A stretch of 64,000 nt of DNA from positions 73,645,487-73,709,486 of the forward strand of contig NC_090942.1 in the NCBI RefSeq assembly GCF_040807025.1, given 5' to 3'. Source of the stretch: Struthio camelus. Lineage: Eukaryota > Chordata > Aves > Struthioniformes > Struthionidae. Position 1 is the stretch's first letter. Each line of letters starts with the position of its first letter. A program made the translations under genes and the position numbers. Shown here piece by piece: positions 13,359 to 26,552 of the stretch. Below the pieces are notes generated by a model. The model ran no database searches and was not told where the DNA came from. It saw nothing but the letters and a program-made list of their open reading frames with translations.

Positions 13359-15076
13359 AATTCCCTTAAAACAGAACTTTGGTGTTGCTTTAATCAGAGT
13401 GTTTCATATTCATGAACCTGTGGTATAAAAAGAGAGCTGTGTAATTATGATCATTCATAAAACTGCAAGGTATTCAAGCTAAGATAAAGGAGGTAACTTG
13501 TTTTTTAAGGGCACAAATTGATCTCCTGCTGTGGTTAGGAAAGCTTGATCCAGTATGCCAGTTATGTGTTCAGTGGAAGATTTAACGGTTGTGCTGCAGT
13601 CCTCTGAGTGCATATAACAAGAAGAATAACATTTTATGATAAATGGCATACTTGTTTTGCTTAGTGTTGGTAGCTGTGACCAAGGGCAAAGTTCAGTAAT
13701 ATGCATACAAATCTCATCAAATCAATGCAGTGTTTGCCTACAGTCCCCTCCTGAATACTGGGAAGAAACAAGATTTTGGGAAGTAAACAGCTGTTTGTTT
13801 CCTTTCTGTCAAAGGGCTAAGAATTCTTCAACATATGAAAGTACCATTTTTGAAGGGGAGAACTAGGTAAATCCTCAGCAGGTATAAGTAGGATGATTTC
13901 ATAGTTCTTGCTTGTCTGCCTGGCTCATTCAGAGCCCAGAAAACTCTTTTCTACCTAAAATATAACTTGTTGTGGGAAATATAACTTGTTGCTCCTGCTT
14001 TGTCTGCAAATAATACTTATAGGAGAGGTTCAAAAGTGTTTCTTAATTGTTTTCATTTTGAAATTCATGATGCATTTAATAATCAGCTCTGTATTGCCTT
14101 CTAACATATGTTATGAGTGAAGGAGGCATTTAGCAAAGCTCCTTAGTTTCCCTAAATCTCATTGCAGTTTGCCATGAAATGGTTCTGGAGAGAGCCTGAG
14201 AGCTGAGCAGAGGAGGCTTTAGAAGTAGTTTGCCTATTGTTGCAATTTGAGTCCTCTACTGCTTGGGAGTGTTCGGCACTTTCCTTAAGAAAATCCATAC
14301 GGGAGGCCACTGGACAGGAAAACACCACCTCCTTAGCCCATGGGTGAAACACAGATTCTATATGCAGAGGAAGCGGTCAGTTTTGCCCCCATTTCTTTGC
14401 ATGCTGACTCCGAGACCCAGGAGACAAATGCTCTTTCCCCATGGCAGCAGCTCCTGTGGAACTATAGTATCAGTCCCCCCTCCCTTAAGTATGGAATAAT
14501 CAAGAGGATTGATATCAATCCAACAGCCCACACCAGGTCCCCTATTTCCTGATTCAGTCCTACGCAGACACCAGCTTTAACCATTGTGCGGAAGCAGAAA
14601 TAGTGTTGCCAGATTAACCTGACGATCATTTTTTATGCCTGGTACAGGTAAACTCTGGAGGTGAACCTGAAGGGTTTATTTGGGCTTCAGATTTAAACAA
14701 ATGTTCCTGCACTAATTTTTGCATCACTTTACAACAATGACTTAACTGTATTTTGGTGTACCGTTCTTATCTTCAATCTTGCAGCTTTTGTGACCTCACA
14801 GATATTCATTTGTAGTTTCAAGGACCAGTTCCTCTAATGTTGTAATTTAGGAAACGTAACCTGACTTTTTGCCATACTCACTTCTATGCCTGGCACAAAC
14901 ACTGTCCCAAATGACATTGGGAGACCCAGAAAGCTAATGTGATTCTAGATTGTAATGTTTATGTTTTTGCACAGTAAAACAGGCAGAAAACCATTGTTCT
15001 ATCCATCCACTTTCATGTGGTTGAGAGAGAGGATGGGCTTCAATCTGATTTTAAGACACATTTAGGTGCCTTTATA

Positions 15077-15103
15077 TTAAGGTGTCTGCATGTGACACCT
15101 TAA
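15077..15103. other. perfect 10-bp inverted repeat, 7-nt loop
   Basis: TTAAGGTGTC at 15077-15086 is followed by a seven-base loop and its exact reverse complement at 15094-15103. A longer, imperfect outer pairing (ACACATTT-type arms) surrounds it. Possibly chance in AT-rich DNA. Confidence 0.5.
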
Positions 15104-15669
15104 ATGTGTTTCCATTTTAGTCAATCTAGTAAGTGCCCTGAGAAGAGCCTGGAGAGTTAATCTACTGACCAGTCACTAGAGCCTTGTTTCACACACAGGC
15201 ACTGATGCCATTTTGCCTCTCAGCAGTATCATACCTGGCCTCCAGCTACTCCTCCAGAAAGGTCTGTGTCTCACGTTGCTCCTGTGACACATCTGCCAGT
15301 CCCACCTGAGTGTATCAAGTGAGCTACAGGATCTCAAATGGCACTAGGTATCACTGTTTGGGCAACCTAACGGAACCCTAGACATCTTTGGCTGCTAGGT
15401 AGCTGCTTTGGTGAGAGCTCTCTAAGCTCTGTTTGACTGGCTCTCTGCTAGGCTGTAGGTGGAGCTAAGACTTAGTCTAGTAACAAAACCCCACCTTGAG
15501 TTTCAGTAAAACACCAAGGAGTTTCACAAGAATAATATATCATCTCTGACATCTCTGTCAAGTTTTAAACAAGTTTATTCTTGATTTGCTAAACTTATCA
15601 GATTCTGTTAAATGGCTGTCACCCTTCACTGGCCATGAGTTTAGTGGTTGGTGAACTGATCCAATATTT

Positions 15670-15763
15670 AGAAGTTTTCCCTCATGTTCAGGTGGAACTT
15701 CCTGTGTTTCAGTTTGTGCCCATTGCCTCTCATCCTATCTCTGGGCACCACTGAGAAGAGTCA
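15670..15763 (-). mobile_element. CR1 internal fragment (about 90 bp)
   Basis: The plus strand around 15672-15760 closely follows 4555-4640 of the long CR1 copy, including TTCAGGTGGAACTTCC, TGTGTTTCAGTTTGTGCC and TCTGGGCACCAC. It is therefore a minus-strand piece of the ORF2 C-terminal/3' region. Both the 3' tail and everything 5' are missing, so it is an internal remnant and not a simple 5'-truncated insertion. Confidence 0.85.
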
Positions 15764-17242
15764 CACAGCGGTAAGTCAGGTTTATAAAGGAGTTTGAGAT
15801 TCTCTAAAGAAAGAGACTGTTGAATATAGGATTATAATGCTGAAGAGAGCAATCCTCTGAATACGCTGCACGTTTCATTCAGGCAACTTATAGTAGCTGA
15901 GGAAGGACAAAAGGAGATGGTTCTACATTGCAATGCTTACATTTATATTTGGTCAAAAATAAACTTGTTAACTTTTTTCCTGATATGTAAATCCAGTAGT
16001 GATTTCACTTCCCAAATCTCTTTTCATGGCTAGAGAAATGCCTTTACAATTTATTAGGGCTGGATGCTTTGCAAAATATTAGCTAGCCACAGGGAATGAT
16101 AATATGTATGGTATTATGCAGTAATGAGAGCTTTGAATGAAAATTAAAAGATTTTACCATAGAATTTTCCATGAAATGTAATGGGAGACGCATAGTTAAA
16201 CCACCCATACTGCAACCCTCCTTTTCATTGGACGCTCTACCACTACCTTCTTTCCCCGCACTGAGGTCTCTTTTTGTTTTTTATTTTTCTTTTTTCCTTT
16301 TTCTGCTCCAGACAAATACCACAGTGATGAATATGGCAGAATAACTTATAACATAATGGAATTTCCACTGTTTTTTTTTCCCTCAATACTTCACGTACTC
16401 ATATCTGATGACATTTAACAAATAGATAACCAATAACCAAACCAATTATTTTCTCAAAATAATCCAAGCAGAACATTTTGGAGATTCTAGAAAGCTTGAG
16501 TAATTTATTTGATGGCAACTCTCATATTTTTATCCCTGGCCATCTCCCTGTTCTGGAAGGAGAGAAAAACACCAAAATTTTGTGGCACAGCCGCTTTTTT
16601 ATACAACATTCCTGCTTCAGCCTCAAACAGGAGAACTTGCCGTCCGGAAGAATGTCCTAACCACCCAGATTTGGGCTGTTCCATTATGAGGTGTTCTGTG
16701 AGGAGCTTTAAAATCTTTGATTTTGTTCTGAAGAAAAGCTTTAAAGTGTTTCACTTGCTAAGCTATTTTAGGACATAGAAATGACTCTTCAAGCCCTCTT
16801 AGTCTTTCCTAATATTAGATTTTGTAGGTAGGTGGATCAGTACCTTTTTGCTTTCTGAAAGCAATAACTGCTAAAATGTATATCTAATTAGTTTTCCAAG
16901 CAGTAAACTTATTACTGGCAAACTAGTTCAGCTGTAAGCAAATATCATCTTGATAGGATTTTATATAATTCTCGTGGATATGAGATAGTGAACTATGATT
17001 TTATCTAAGGAGCTGTGTCTTGGAAGAAGATCCAATAAATAGAGTGTCTCTTCATATTGCATTTTTAGTTTGTTTCTCTATGTTTTTCTCGGGAGGATCA
17101 GGATTATTATAGCTGAATAGAAAAGCATCTTTTCCCATTAGTTTGAAAGCAAAATTCAAAACAAACTAGTGTTCTAATAAAACTAAGTCCATAAATACAG
17201 AAAAGGAAGAAGAAAAATATCCTCAATCCAAACAATCAGATA

Positions 17243-17277
<35 letters not shown>

Positions 17278-18817
17278 ATTTTTATTTGGGCGGGGGATGT
17301 GCTACTGATGACACGCAGTGGTTGTTTAATGTCTCATCAGGCCACACTTTGTTTAGCCAAATAATGTCTTTCTGCAAACTCTCTTCACGCCTTTCTGGAT
17401 GGTGACAAGAGCCTGGATTTTCCTGGAGATGATTAGTGTTTTGGGGCTCTTCTCAGTGTGATGAGTGATGCTTTGATTGTCTGTTCTCATCAGGCAACAT
17501 TAGAAGAAAGTGCTTTCTATGGAATATTTCTTGTGCCAGAGTGTCTGAATAACTACTCAACTCTTCAGTTTCTCTCCTTCATTTAGATTCAATCAGATCT
17601 GCAGAGTTGTATCTTGAACATGGACACTCTTCATGTGATCTAATATACCTCATTTGCTTCTAATCTCTCTCCTTTTACTCCCATTTGTACAAGACGTGCT
17701 TTGCTCTATAAATTACTTAGTATTCACAAAGAAGCATTCTCTTTTTTCCTGTAGTTCAAGTACTGAATCAGGATACGTAGATTCTGCTGATGTTTCTGTC
17801 ACTTGTGTTATATATGACCCTGGGTAAGTCATTTGGCCATTCAGTATCTCAATTCCTTCTTTTCTCAAATAGGGATAAAATATATTCCTGCCTTCATAAG
17901 AAGCTATTGAGCTGTTTCTCAATCAGCTTAGTAAAGTGTATGCGAGAGGGAACTGCCTGCATAGTTTTTAGGTAGAGAGAGTCTTACTGACAGGAAACGG
18001 GAATGAGGTAGCAGCCTGAATCAGTCTGAGCAGTAAAAACAGGGAAGCCACCATCCATTAGATGTTCAGACGACTTGGTGTGCTGCTGCTTCTGGGCAGC
18101 CCAACTCTCCTCATCGTTCCTCTCCTACTCCACTGCTTTGATGTGCCTTTGCTGTGATGAACTTCTCTCCTTGATACTGTATAGGGCCGCCTGTCTAAAA
18201 CCAGCCCTGCTGGCACTAGGGTCTTCCTAATTTTTTCAGTAACAGTGTTTGTAAAATGGAATATGTTAGAAGAACAGTTAAAATCATTATGTCTTCTCAG
18301 GTAGAACTGATGCAAGTAGTTCGAAGGAATCAGCACAAGAATTGCCTATCCCATACTCTAGTCTTCATAACCATTGAATAGAGAGTTATATATCTGATGT
18401 GTGATTTTTAGAGGCCAACTAAAAAGCACTGTAGAAAGTGTATCATTTACTCTAAAGTAATTCTTGTATACCTTTTTTAGATTTTTATAGAGCCCTGCTT
18501 TATCACCAGTCTCCAGCAACTACATCTGAAAGTTTCTTATTTGATTCATTTTGAATAAATATTCCAGATTGTGATTTTTTTTAATTGTATGGTAGAAAAT
18601 TACACAAGCCTGTTTCAAAGATTAGTACTGCTTAATTTCATTAATACATATAAGTGCATTCAAAAAATATAAAAAGCTACAAATTAATTTAGTGTACCAA
18701 CTCCTACTTACTGTACTTATAGCAGTATCTCTATTGCAGCATTTACTGCAATGATCTTGTGAAGAAGCCAAAATTTGGATTGAAAATTAAACTTAAAGCT
18801 TTAGTTCCCACAACAGA
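15764..18817. other. non-coding interval
   Basis: AT-rich, with no gene recognised. It contains the (CT)14 microsatellite at 17247-17274. Short ORFs near 16478-16778 and 17713-17975 look like chance. Confidence 0.6.
17247..17274. repeat. (CT)14 microsatellite
   Basis: Twenty-eight bases of uninterrupted CT dinucleotide repeat, followed by an AT-rich stretch. The longest perfect dinucleotide array in the window and likely to be polymorphic. Confidence 0.97.
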
Positions 18818-19177
18818 TTCACAGAATCACAGAATGGTTGAGGTTGGAAGGGATCACTGGAAATCATCTAGTTCAATCCCCCTGCTCAAAGGGGGGTCAC
18901 CAAGAGCAGGTTGCTAAGGGCTGTGTCCAGTCAGGTTTTCAGTATATCCAAGAATGGAGACGCCGCAACCTCGCTGGGCAACCTGTTCCGGTGTTCAATC
19001 ACCGTTAACATAAAATAATTTTGTCTTGTGTTTAGACAGAATTCCCTGTGTGGGAAGAGAAGAGTCTGCCTGTGTCTTCTTTACACCCTCCCAGCAGGTA
19101 TTTACATACACTAATGAGATGCTTCCAAGCTACCTTTTCTTGAGGCTGAACAATCTCAGCTCTCTCAGCCTCTCCTT

Positions 19178-20780
19178 TTATGACAGATGCTCCAATCCCT
19201 TAATCATCTTTGTGGTTCTTTGCTGGTCTTGCTCCAGTAAGTCCATGTCTCTCTTGTACTGGGGAGCCCAGAACTGGACACAGCACTCCAGATGTGGCCT
19301 TACCAGAGCCATAGGGGAAGGATCATGTCCCTCGACCTGCAGTGCTCTTCCTAACATATCCCAGGAAGCTGGTAGCCTCCTTTGCTGCAAGGGTGTACTG
19401 CTGGCTCATGTTCAACTTGTTGTCCACCAGGACCCTCCAGGTCCTTCTCTGCAGAGCTGCTTTCCAGCTGGTCAGCCCCCAGCCTGCACTGGTGCATTGG
19501 GTTATTCTTCCCCAGGTGGAGGACTTGGCATTTCCTTTTGTTGGATTTCATGAGATTGCTGTTGGCTTGTTTCTCCAGCTTGTCAAGGTCCCTCTGAATG
19601 GTAGCACAGCCATCTGGTGTATTAGCTGCTACTCCTAGTTTTTGCAAGTATCACTTGCAAACTTGCTGAGGGTGCACTCTGTCCCATCATCCAGATCTTT
19701 AATGAAGGTGTTAAACAGTATTAGTCCCGGTATTGAACTCTGGGGGACACCACTCGTGAGTGGCTTCCAACTAGACTTTGTGCCACTGATCGCAAACCTT
19801 TCAGCCCAGCGTTTCAGTTAGTTTTTAGTCCACCTCACCACCCATTTATCTAGCCTATCCTTCATCAGCTTATTTGTAAGGATGTTATGGGAGACAGTGT
19901 CAAAAGCCTTGCTGAAGTCAAGATAAACAACATCCACTGCTCTCCTCTCATCTACCAAGCCAGTCGTCTCATTGTGGAAGGCTATTGAGTTGGTCGTGTG
20001 TGATTTCTCCTTCATAAATCCACACTGACTACTCCTTTGTCTTTCTTGTCCTTAATATGTTTGGAAAGGATTTCCAGGATGATTTACTCTATCACCTTCC
20101 TAGGGCTCAGGGTAAGGCTTACCAGCCTGTAATTGCCTGAATCCTCCTCCTTGAAGATAAGAGTAATATTTGCTTTCCTTCAGTCCTCAGGAACCTCCCG
20201 CAACTGCTATGAGCTTTCAAAGATAATTGAGATTGGCCTGGCATGGGCATTGGCCAGCTCCCTCAGCACACTCATGGGAGTATCCCATCAGGTCTCATGA
20301 ACTTGTATATGTCCAATTTGTTTAAATGTTCCCTAATCTGATCCTCCATCACTGAGGGTAAATATTCCTTGCCACAGATTTTCCCCCTTGTCTCAGGGGC
20401 TGGAGATTTCTGAAGGCAAATCCGGTCAGTAAAGATCAAAGTGAAGAAGGCATTGAGTCCCTCAGCCTTTTCCAGGTCCCCTGTCACCATCCTCTGCCCC
20501 ATTTAGCAGTGGGCCCACATCTGCCTAGTCTTCCTTTTGCTGCTAATATACTTGTAGAGGCCCTTCTTGCTGGCCTTCACATACCTCACATGACCTGAAT
20601 GGTCAACCTCAGGCAGGCTTTGGCTTTCCTAACTGCAACCCTGCATGCTCAGGCAGTGTCTCTATATTCCTTCTGGATCACCTAACTCTGCTTCCACCTC
20701 TTATATCCTTCCTTTTCCTGTTGGAGTTTAGTCAGAAGCTCCTTGTTCATCCATGCAGGCCTCTTGCCACCTTTGCTTGA
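19178..20780 (-). pseudogene. CR1 ORF2 reverse transcriptase, broken
   Basis: RT remnants on the minus strand: HLNKLDIYKFMRPDGILP (20272-20502), [20 protein letters not shown] (19818-20015; motif A with its catalytic Asp), and the C-terminal block with CATIQRDLDKLEKQANSN and [12 protein letters not shown] (19351-19647). The catalytic FADD box reads FASD at 19661-19650, so the first Asp is Ser, and a stop follows within a few codons. It is split across several frames and cannot be functional. Confidence 0.9.
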
Positions 20781-20997
20781 CTTTCTGCATGTTGGAATGG
20801 ACCATTCTTGAACTCAGAGGGAGGTGAGTCTTGAAAATCAACTAGCTCTCCTGAACCTCTCTTCTCTTCAGGACCATCTCCCATGTGGCTCTTCCAAGTA
20901 GATCCCTGAAAAGGCCAAATATTGCTGTCCTGAGTCTAGGGTTGTGATCCTGTGTTTTGCGTTGTTCCCTCCTCTCAGGATCCTGAAATCTGTCATG

Positions 20998-21560
20998 TCA
21001 TGTTGCTGCACCAATGCTGCCCTGGCCTACAACACCAAGCAGTTCTTCCTTTATTTGTATGAGGTCCAGAAGAGCACCTCTCTTCATTGATTCCTCAGTC
21101 ACCTGAGCTAGGAATTTATCATCAATCCATTCCAGAAACCTCCTGGACTGCCTATGTCCTGCTGTGCTGCACTTCCAATAGATACCAGGGTGGCTCAAAT
21201 CCCCCATGAGGACCAGAGCCTGTGAACATAAGGCTTTTTCCAGTTGTCTGAGGAAGGCCTCATTTGCTGTTTCTCTGTGATCAGGCATTCTGTAGCAGAC
21301 AGCCATCACAGTCACCTGTACTGGGCTGACCAGCTGTGGCTCATCACCTGTCCTGAGGCAGAGCTCCATGCATTCCTGCTGTTCTCACACATAAAGGGCA
21401 GCTCCCCACCTCACTGTCTTGCCTTGTCCTTCCTAAAGAGCCTGTATTCCATTGCAGTACTCCAATCATGTGAGCTTTCCCACCATGTCTGTGTGATCCT
21501 GATGAGATCACAGCTCTGCAACTACATGCAGACCTCTACTTTCTTCTGTTTGTTCCCCAT
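20998..21560 (-). pseudogene. CR1 ORF2 endonuclease, broken
   Basis: A 123-codon open segment at 20998-21369 retains SQALVLMGDLSHPGIYW, STAGHRQSRRFLEWIDDKFL and RRGALLDLI, the CR1 endonuclease C-terminal half. The GDFN motif is GDLS, so the key Asn is lost. The N-terminal endonuclease remnants continue to about 21560 with the 'MGNKQ'-type start region. The SDH region is not recognisable after the segment diverges near 21000. Confidence 0.85.
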
Positions 21561-23312
21561 GCTGCATGTATTAATTTACAGGCACTTCAGAGAGGCACTC
21601 AGCAGTAAAAGTGTGAGAGCTTCCCCCATGATGCTGTCCTCTCAGCACTTCTTTATTTGTGTGCATATGCTTGGGTTGGACCACCTTCAGCCCTATTTTG
21701 GTAATTCAACTCAGCAGCACTCAGAACAGAAATGTTAATTGCTGATAACCTTAAGTGGGTATCATAAATTCATTTCCTATTATAATAACACCACTGGATA
21801 TTCAGGAAAGGTGCAACCGCCTATTGTGGCAATCATCTTTAATTTTTCTAGCATCTGTACATTTACACTCCCAATCCTATAGCTAAGTTGATTAGAACTA
21901 GTTGTGGTAAGAACTATTCTGCTGGCTCTCTGCCTATAAATAATATTCCATCATTTCCTGAGGGGAAAACAGTCTTGTAGACTGATTGCCATTTGTCCTC
22001 ACATCTATTTGCAGCTTCTTATTTCCCTTGAGAAGCATCCAAAACCATTTGGAAGTTGTATGTTCCGATGTCCTCACTGATCTCCACCCCCCTTTTCCCT
22101 CCATTTCTTGGAAGGATCAGCTTATGAAGACAAATCTCCCATGTTGTTTAATTCCATTATTCAGTAGTATGTGTCTATTTTATTTCTACTCATCACACAG
22201 CATTCTTTTGCTCCTCCTTTTTCACAATTTATTTGAAGATCAGCCTCCTTTAATGATTAAAGGTGCATACACATATAAAAAGATGGACATTTTATCATGT
22301 TATGGAATGCTTCCTTCTCTTCATCTATGCTTTTTTAACAGCAGATTCTGCTATCAGATTATCATTAGGTAATGGGCTGACATACACATCCATGAGGGAG
22401 ATGACTATGAACTGCTGGAGGAAAAATGATCAAGATTGGCCTTGACATTAGGACATATATGGTAGGTATTAATCAACACCAAATAGAATTTGAAACGGCA
22501 TATTTGCTCATAAAACCTGCAAACAGCCCTTTAAAGCTTATTCCTTGATCTGCAAAATTACTCTAGCATCGGTTAAACTCTCAGGTTTTTTGACTGCACC
22601 AACTTTGACAGCATATTGATCTAAAAATTTTACAGTTGCTGTCTAGCATTTCAATGCTTTTTTTCTATACCCTCAGGAATCTCCCCCCCCCAAGATTTTG
22701 ATAAAATTGAACTGAATTCACAGACAACTCACATTATCTCTATTAACAGAGATTTAAAATACAATCTTTTCTCTCAGTCTCTCATATTTCCCATTATTGA
22801 AAACATCAAAACTACATTAGCCTTTTTCAATGTGTATGGGTGTTAAAATCCCTGGAATAGGCTTTATTTCACATTGCACCTTTGTATTCTTTAACCAGTA
22901 GAGCATAAATAAAATAAATGTTTAGATGCTTGTCTGAAGTATTTGAACTTAAACCCAAACTCGATACCTTGATCCAAGTGAGAGTCAGACCCGAAACAGC
23001 TGAGATGTAAAAGAATCAATGTTAGTAAACTGAAGATCTACAAGCCAGGCCTTAGACTCTTTCTGTAAAATAAATTATAATTTTTCTTCCTTGCATCAAT
23101 GTAGTAGACGAATCTAATGCTGAAACAGCTGAAAGTATCACTGTATTCTGGTTATGAACATGAGGTACTGCTAAGCACTGATTTTTTTAAATCACGTGTA
23201 ACAGACGTCCTGAAAATGAATTAGGGAGTGTGTGGCCACATTAAAATCAAGGGATTTGTGTAGCAGTAGCTGGAAGCAGAAGTTGCTTTGGTCTCCTGCC
23301 AAATGGACGCAT

Positions 23313-23410
23313 ACTGACTTCCACTGGACTTATTTAATACGCCAGGACCAAATCATGTTTTTGTTGAAACTAATGACAGGACTCCTGTTGACCCGAACAG
23401 GATCTGGAAT
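23313..23410. repeat. ancient amniote repeat fragment
   Basis: Phrases such as GACTTCCACTGGACTT, TTTTGTTGAAACTAATGACAG, GACTCCTGTTGACCCGA and CAGGATCTGGAATT occur in the order found in a widespread old amniote repeat. That repeat's core, as I remember it, is 'gaagtcaatggcaaaactcccattgacttcagtgggaccaggatctggccc'-like. Strongly diverged; family not named. Confidence 0.45.
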
Positions 23411-26400
23411 TAATGCTGTGTTTCTCTGTAACTTATGTTTTCAGGTCATTTACAAGTGGGAACTTTTTCTTCTCGATCAACGTGGTAGGAACTTGTCAGA
23501 CTGTCATGGAGATCAATGAAGTAACTGTGGATTAGTATGACTGGAAATGAGAGTTTGACCCACTGTCTGTTGGAGAGGAAACTGGAAGTAATGAGACCAG
23601 AGTCCAAGGAGATCAACAGAACTGGAAGATGGGCTGCTGCTTGAAAATAGCATGGTAAGATCATGATAGCTATTGCAGCTCCAAGATTGCTGTAGCTAAT
23701 ATGTGGGTTGCAAAAGGGGGGAATTTCTTCTCCCTCTTATTCTCCGTTAGATGCCTCACACAGCTTCTGAGAGAGAAAGAGATGAGCAGATAAATTAACC
23801 TGAATACAATTAAAGCTAGAAAGTGTTTAGCTCTAATGTTTCTTTCTAAATTCAGGCAGGAACTGTAACAAATAGGTACAACTGGTAGCTTTCCCCAGCT
23901 AATGGAGTGATACCGAGGTTGAACTTTTCCTGTTCTGTCTGCTCTCTGGAAAACCATGTACATCATAACAAGCTCAGAGATGACATTGATGCCAGGTCAC
24001 ACAGCACTGGTTGAGAAGCACTGATGTGCAGCCTGAGAATGGTTAATGTTTCTTTTTGTTGCATAGCCAAAATAAGACAGAGCTATACTGCAGACTGTTT
24101 CCCACTTATACTCTGGGGATTCTGAAATATTCCACTTTTCCTGGTGGCTATATGCAGCAAAACAAAACATCAGGCAGTAGTTTACATTCTTGCTGCCTGC
24201 TTTATTTAGCACCAGCCCTGAAGTGACTCTGGGCATTTATAAAAAGAGAAATCTCACAACACTAAGCCCATGTGAAAGATGGTGCTGGCTTTCCTCTGTG
24301 AAGATTAAAAACAGAGGCTGTGTTATACAATGCCAAGCCTAACCTTATGGCTATGGTAAGCTAGAGAGCCTGTTTTCTGTCCCATTGTTGTCTATGTAAT
24401 GCTCTCTCCAAAAGTGCCTTGTGGGTTAGCGGTATAATTTTTCCCAGCAATCTTTCTTTACGTATGAATTCAATAGTCTGAGAGTGTGACTGACTCTTGA
24501 AATTGCACCCTGAGTCTTCATGTCAATAAAAGACTATGAATTACATTACATTAATGTTAGGAAAATGCTAAGGTTCTTTTTAGCTATCTTGAGTACAGTT
24601 TTAACAGCTAAAAGCAAAAAGGAGAGACAGCCCAGTAGAAGTTCTCCTCAGGTCGCTATTAGCCAAAGGCCACAGTTCAGAACTTCCCCAAAGATAATCA
24701 GCCTACATATGAACAGTTTAAAATGACCTGGTGGCATGAAGGAGAAATATCTGATTGTAAGGAGTCTAAAGAAAGCAGGACCTTAGAGGCTGCTGTACTT
24801 ATAGATGTGGATACTCAAAATAGGAATCTCTCTTCAAGATGGGGACAGGGCAGAATATAAATAAATTAATAAAGCAGAAATACTTGTGGGACAAAATATT
24901 TCAGCCTTTCAGGCAGCTGAAGTCCAGACATTAAGAGGAAGTAAGTTAAATAACTACGGGTGTATTTGAATGAGAACATTTATCATGTTTGCCAAAGCCC
25001 CACAGATATTCTTCAAAATGACAGAAGTGTCTGACCACATTTCCCCCCTGCCCTACCCTGAGTGAACTTGTGAACTAGTTAGGCGCTGTTTGGGTTCCGG
25101 ACATTTCAATAGTTTTGGCTCTATTCTAACATTCAGCCTAGAGGAATTCCTGTTAATTTTGTTTATGCTCTTTATTAAGCTTTTGTTTTGTTACTTCGGG
25201 CCTTTGCTGTGTGTTGAATGTACTAATGAGTAAACTATTTTATCCAATGAAATCTATGTTTCCATAATTTTGAGCAATAGCAACTTTCTCTGAGAAAGTC
25301 CTATGCAAAAATCCAGACTCCAAACATTCCCCAACCTTATGCGCTTTGGGTTATTTGGAAGATGCTCATGGATGTAAACTTCATTCTGCTATTGACTTTT
25401 CTCTCCATATAATGGGAGAAACAAATACCTGATTTAGAATATTCTGCATCTGAATTTTTAATGGGTATTTCTACTCCCCAACTAGTTTCAGGGATTCTGC
25501 CGTTAAATGTATGTCACAGAGCAAGTGACTAGGAGGAGTGTTTGCTGCTTCCTTAGTAGTAGGTAATCAAGTAACTAAATATCTGAGGTGTACTGAGTAT
25601 CATTATGTGGCACCCACATTTAGCAAATCCAGAAATGTGCCTTTCAAGTGCATTCTCTTGGCAAGGGTTATAATATTAGGACAATCACTTCATTCCTTTC
25701 ACAAAGCATAGGTTGGAAATTGCCTGCCATTCTCATATTGAAAGCTTTGTGCAACCTCCACAGCAGAAAGGAGCATTCTTTCAGTTCCTTTTGTGGGGAA
25801 GCATCATAGTGCAAATATCAAGACGAAATTATATCAAATCTACCAATCTCATAGGTCTTGGAATAGTCTGGTTGGTGCATACTCTATGTAAATTTAGCCT
25901 AGTTGGTGTTTGTTTAGTGTGATCAGGCAACTGTGCTAAGCTTTCTGAATTGATAATTTTGTGGCTGTACTGACCAATCCATTAGGACTACTCATCAAAT
26001 ACCTTTAATATAACTCAAGGCATAATTACCCTTTAACCCGATAGCACTTCTAAACATGCCCTGCTTTGCCCAAGACATAGTATATCCAGAAAGTATTACA
26101 AAACTTCACGTTCTAATGGTTAACCTTAGCTTAGAGCCTATGACCGTTTTTTTTTCTGTAGTTTCAAACTCTATGGATATAGAGAAATTTAGAAGGTTTA
26201 GTTTTCCTGGACCATCTCTCTTTCTCTGTCTGAGTTTTTATCTCCCAAGATGTAAGGTGTAAATGAACCAAATCATCCTTGGATTATAAGGAAGATCCTG
26301 TGAGCAGTAAAAACATGTAATAATTTAACAAATCATATACTTTTACATAGTCCCGCTATTCTCCCTGGTAGATGGTATTGAAGTGCACACTGATAATAAT

Positions 26401-26534
26401 GACTATACTGTGTTCAGTGAAAGTTTTTCCCTCTATATCTACTCAGTCTGCTTGGCTAAGATTGGGATGGGTGTTTCTGAAGAAGAGGGAAAAAAGGAAG
26501 GTCTGCAAGTTTTGAGCCCTCCTGAATGGTACCC

Positions 26535-26552
26535 TTTTTTTTTTTTTTTTTT
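26535..26552. repeat. T18 homopolymer
   Basis: Run of 18 T. No adjoining retrocopy recognised on either strand. Confidence 0.9.

Larger units (their letters stand above)
7451..15669. other. non-coding interval
   Basis: AT-rich non-coding sequence. ORFs are all under 100 codons and look like chance. It holds an (AAAT)5 microsatellite at 11056-11076, an ancient repeat-like stretch near 10035-10110, another at 13291-13358 and a short hairpin at 15077-15103. A repeated ATAACTTGTTG phrase occurs near 13960-13995. The most protein-like short ORFs (12120-12416, 14263-14552) match nothing I recognise. Confidence 0.6.
18818..21720 (-). mobile_element. second long CR1 LINE, 5'-truncated, inactive
   Basis: Minus-strand CR1 with its 3' terminus at about 18820 (tandem CACAGAAT then GGTTGAGGTTGGAAGGGAT on the plus strand). 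The order matches the element at 4371-7450: 3' UTR, RT, linker, endonuclease, with the 5' end near 21720 (approximate). It is more broken: the surviving open segments are about 65-125 codons, and many indels interrupt the RT. It shares orientation with the first long copy but is clearly diverged from it, so I infer two separate insertions and not a duplication. The + strand ORFs of 175 and 164 codons inside it are antisense shadows. Confidence 0.94.

Noticed and set aside
19026..19553. 175-codon plus-strand ORF
   Set aside because: Antisense to the RT C-terminal region of the second CR1.
21244..21738. 164-codon plus-strand ORF
   Set aside because: Antisense to the endonuclease of the second CR1.
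21986..22372. 128-codon plus-strand ORF
   Set aside because: Composition (Leu, Phe, Ser, Cys runs) is what T-rich non-coding DNA gives; no motif recognised.
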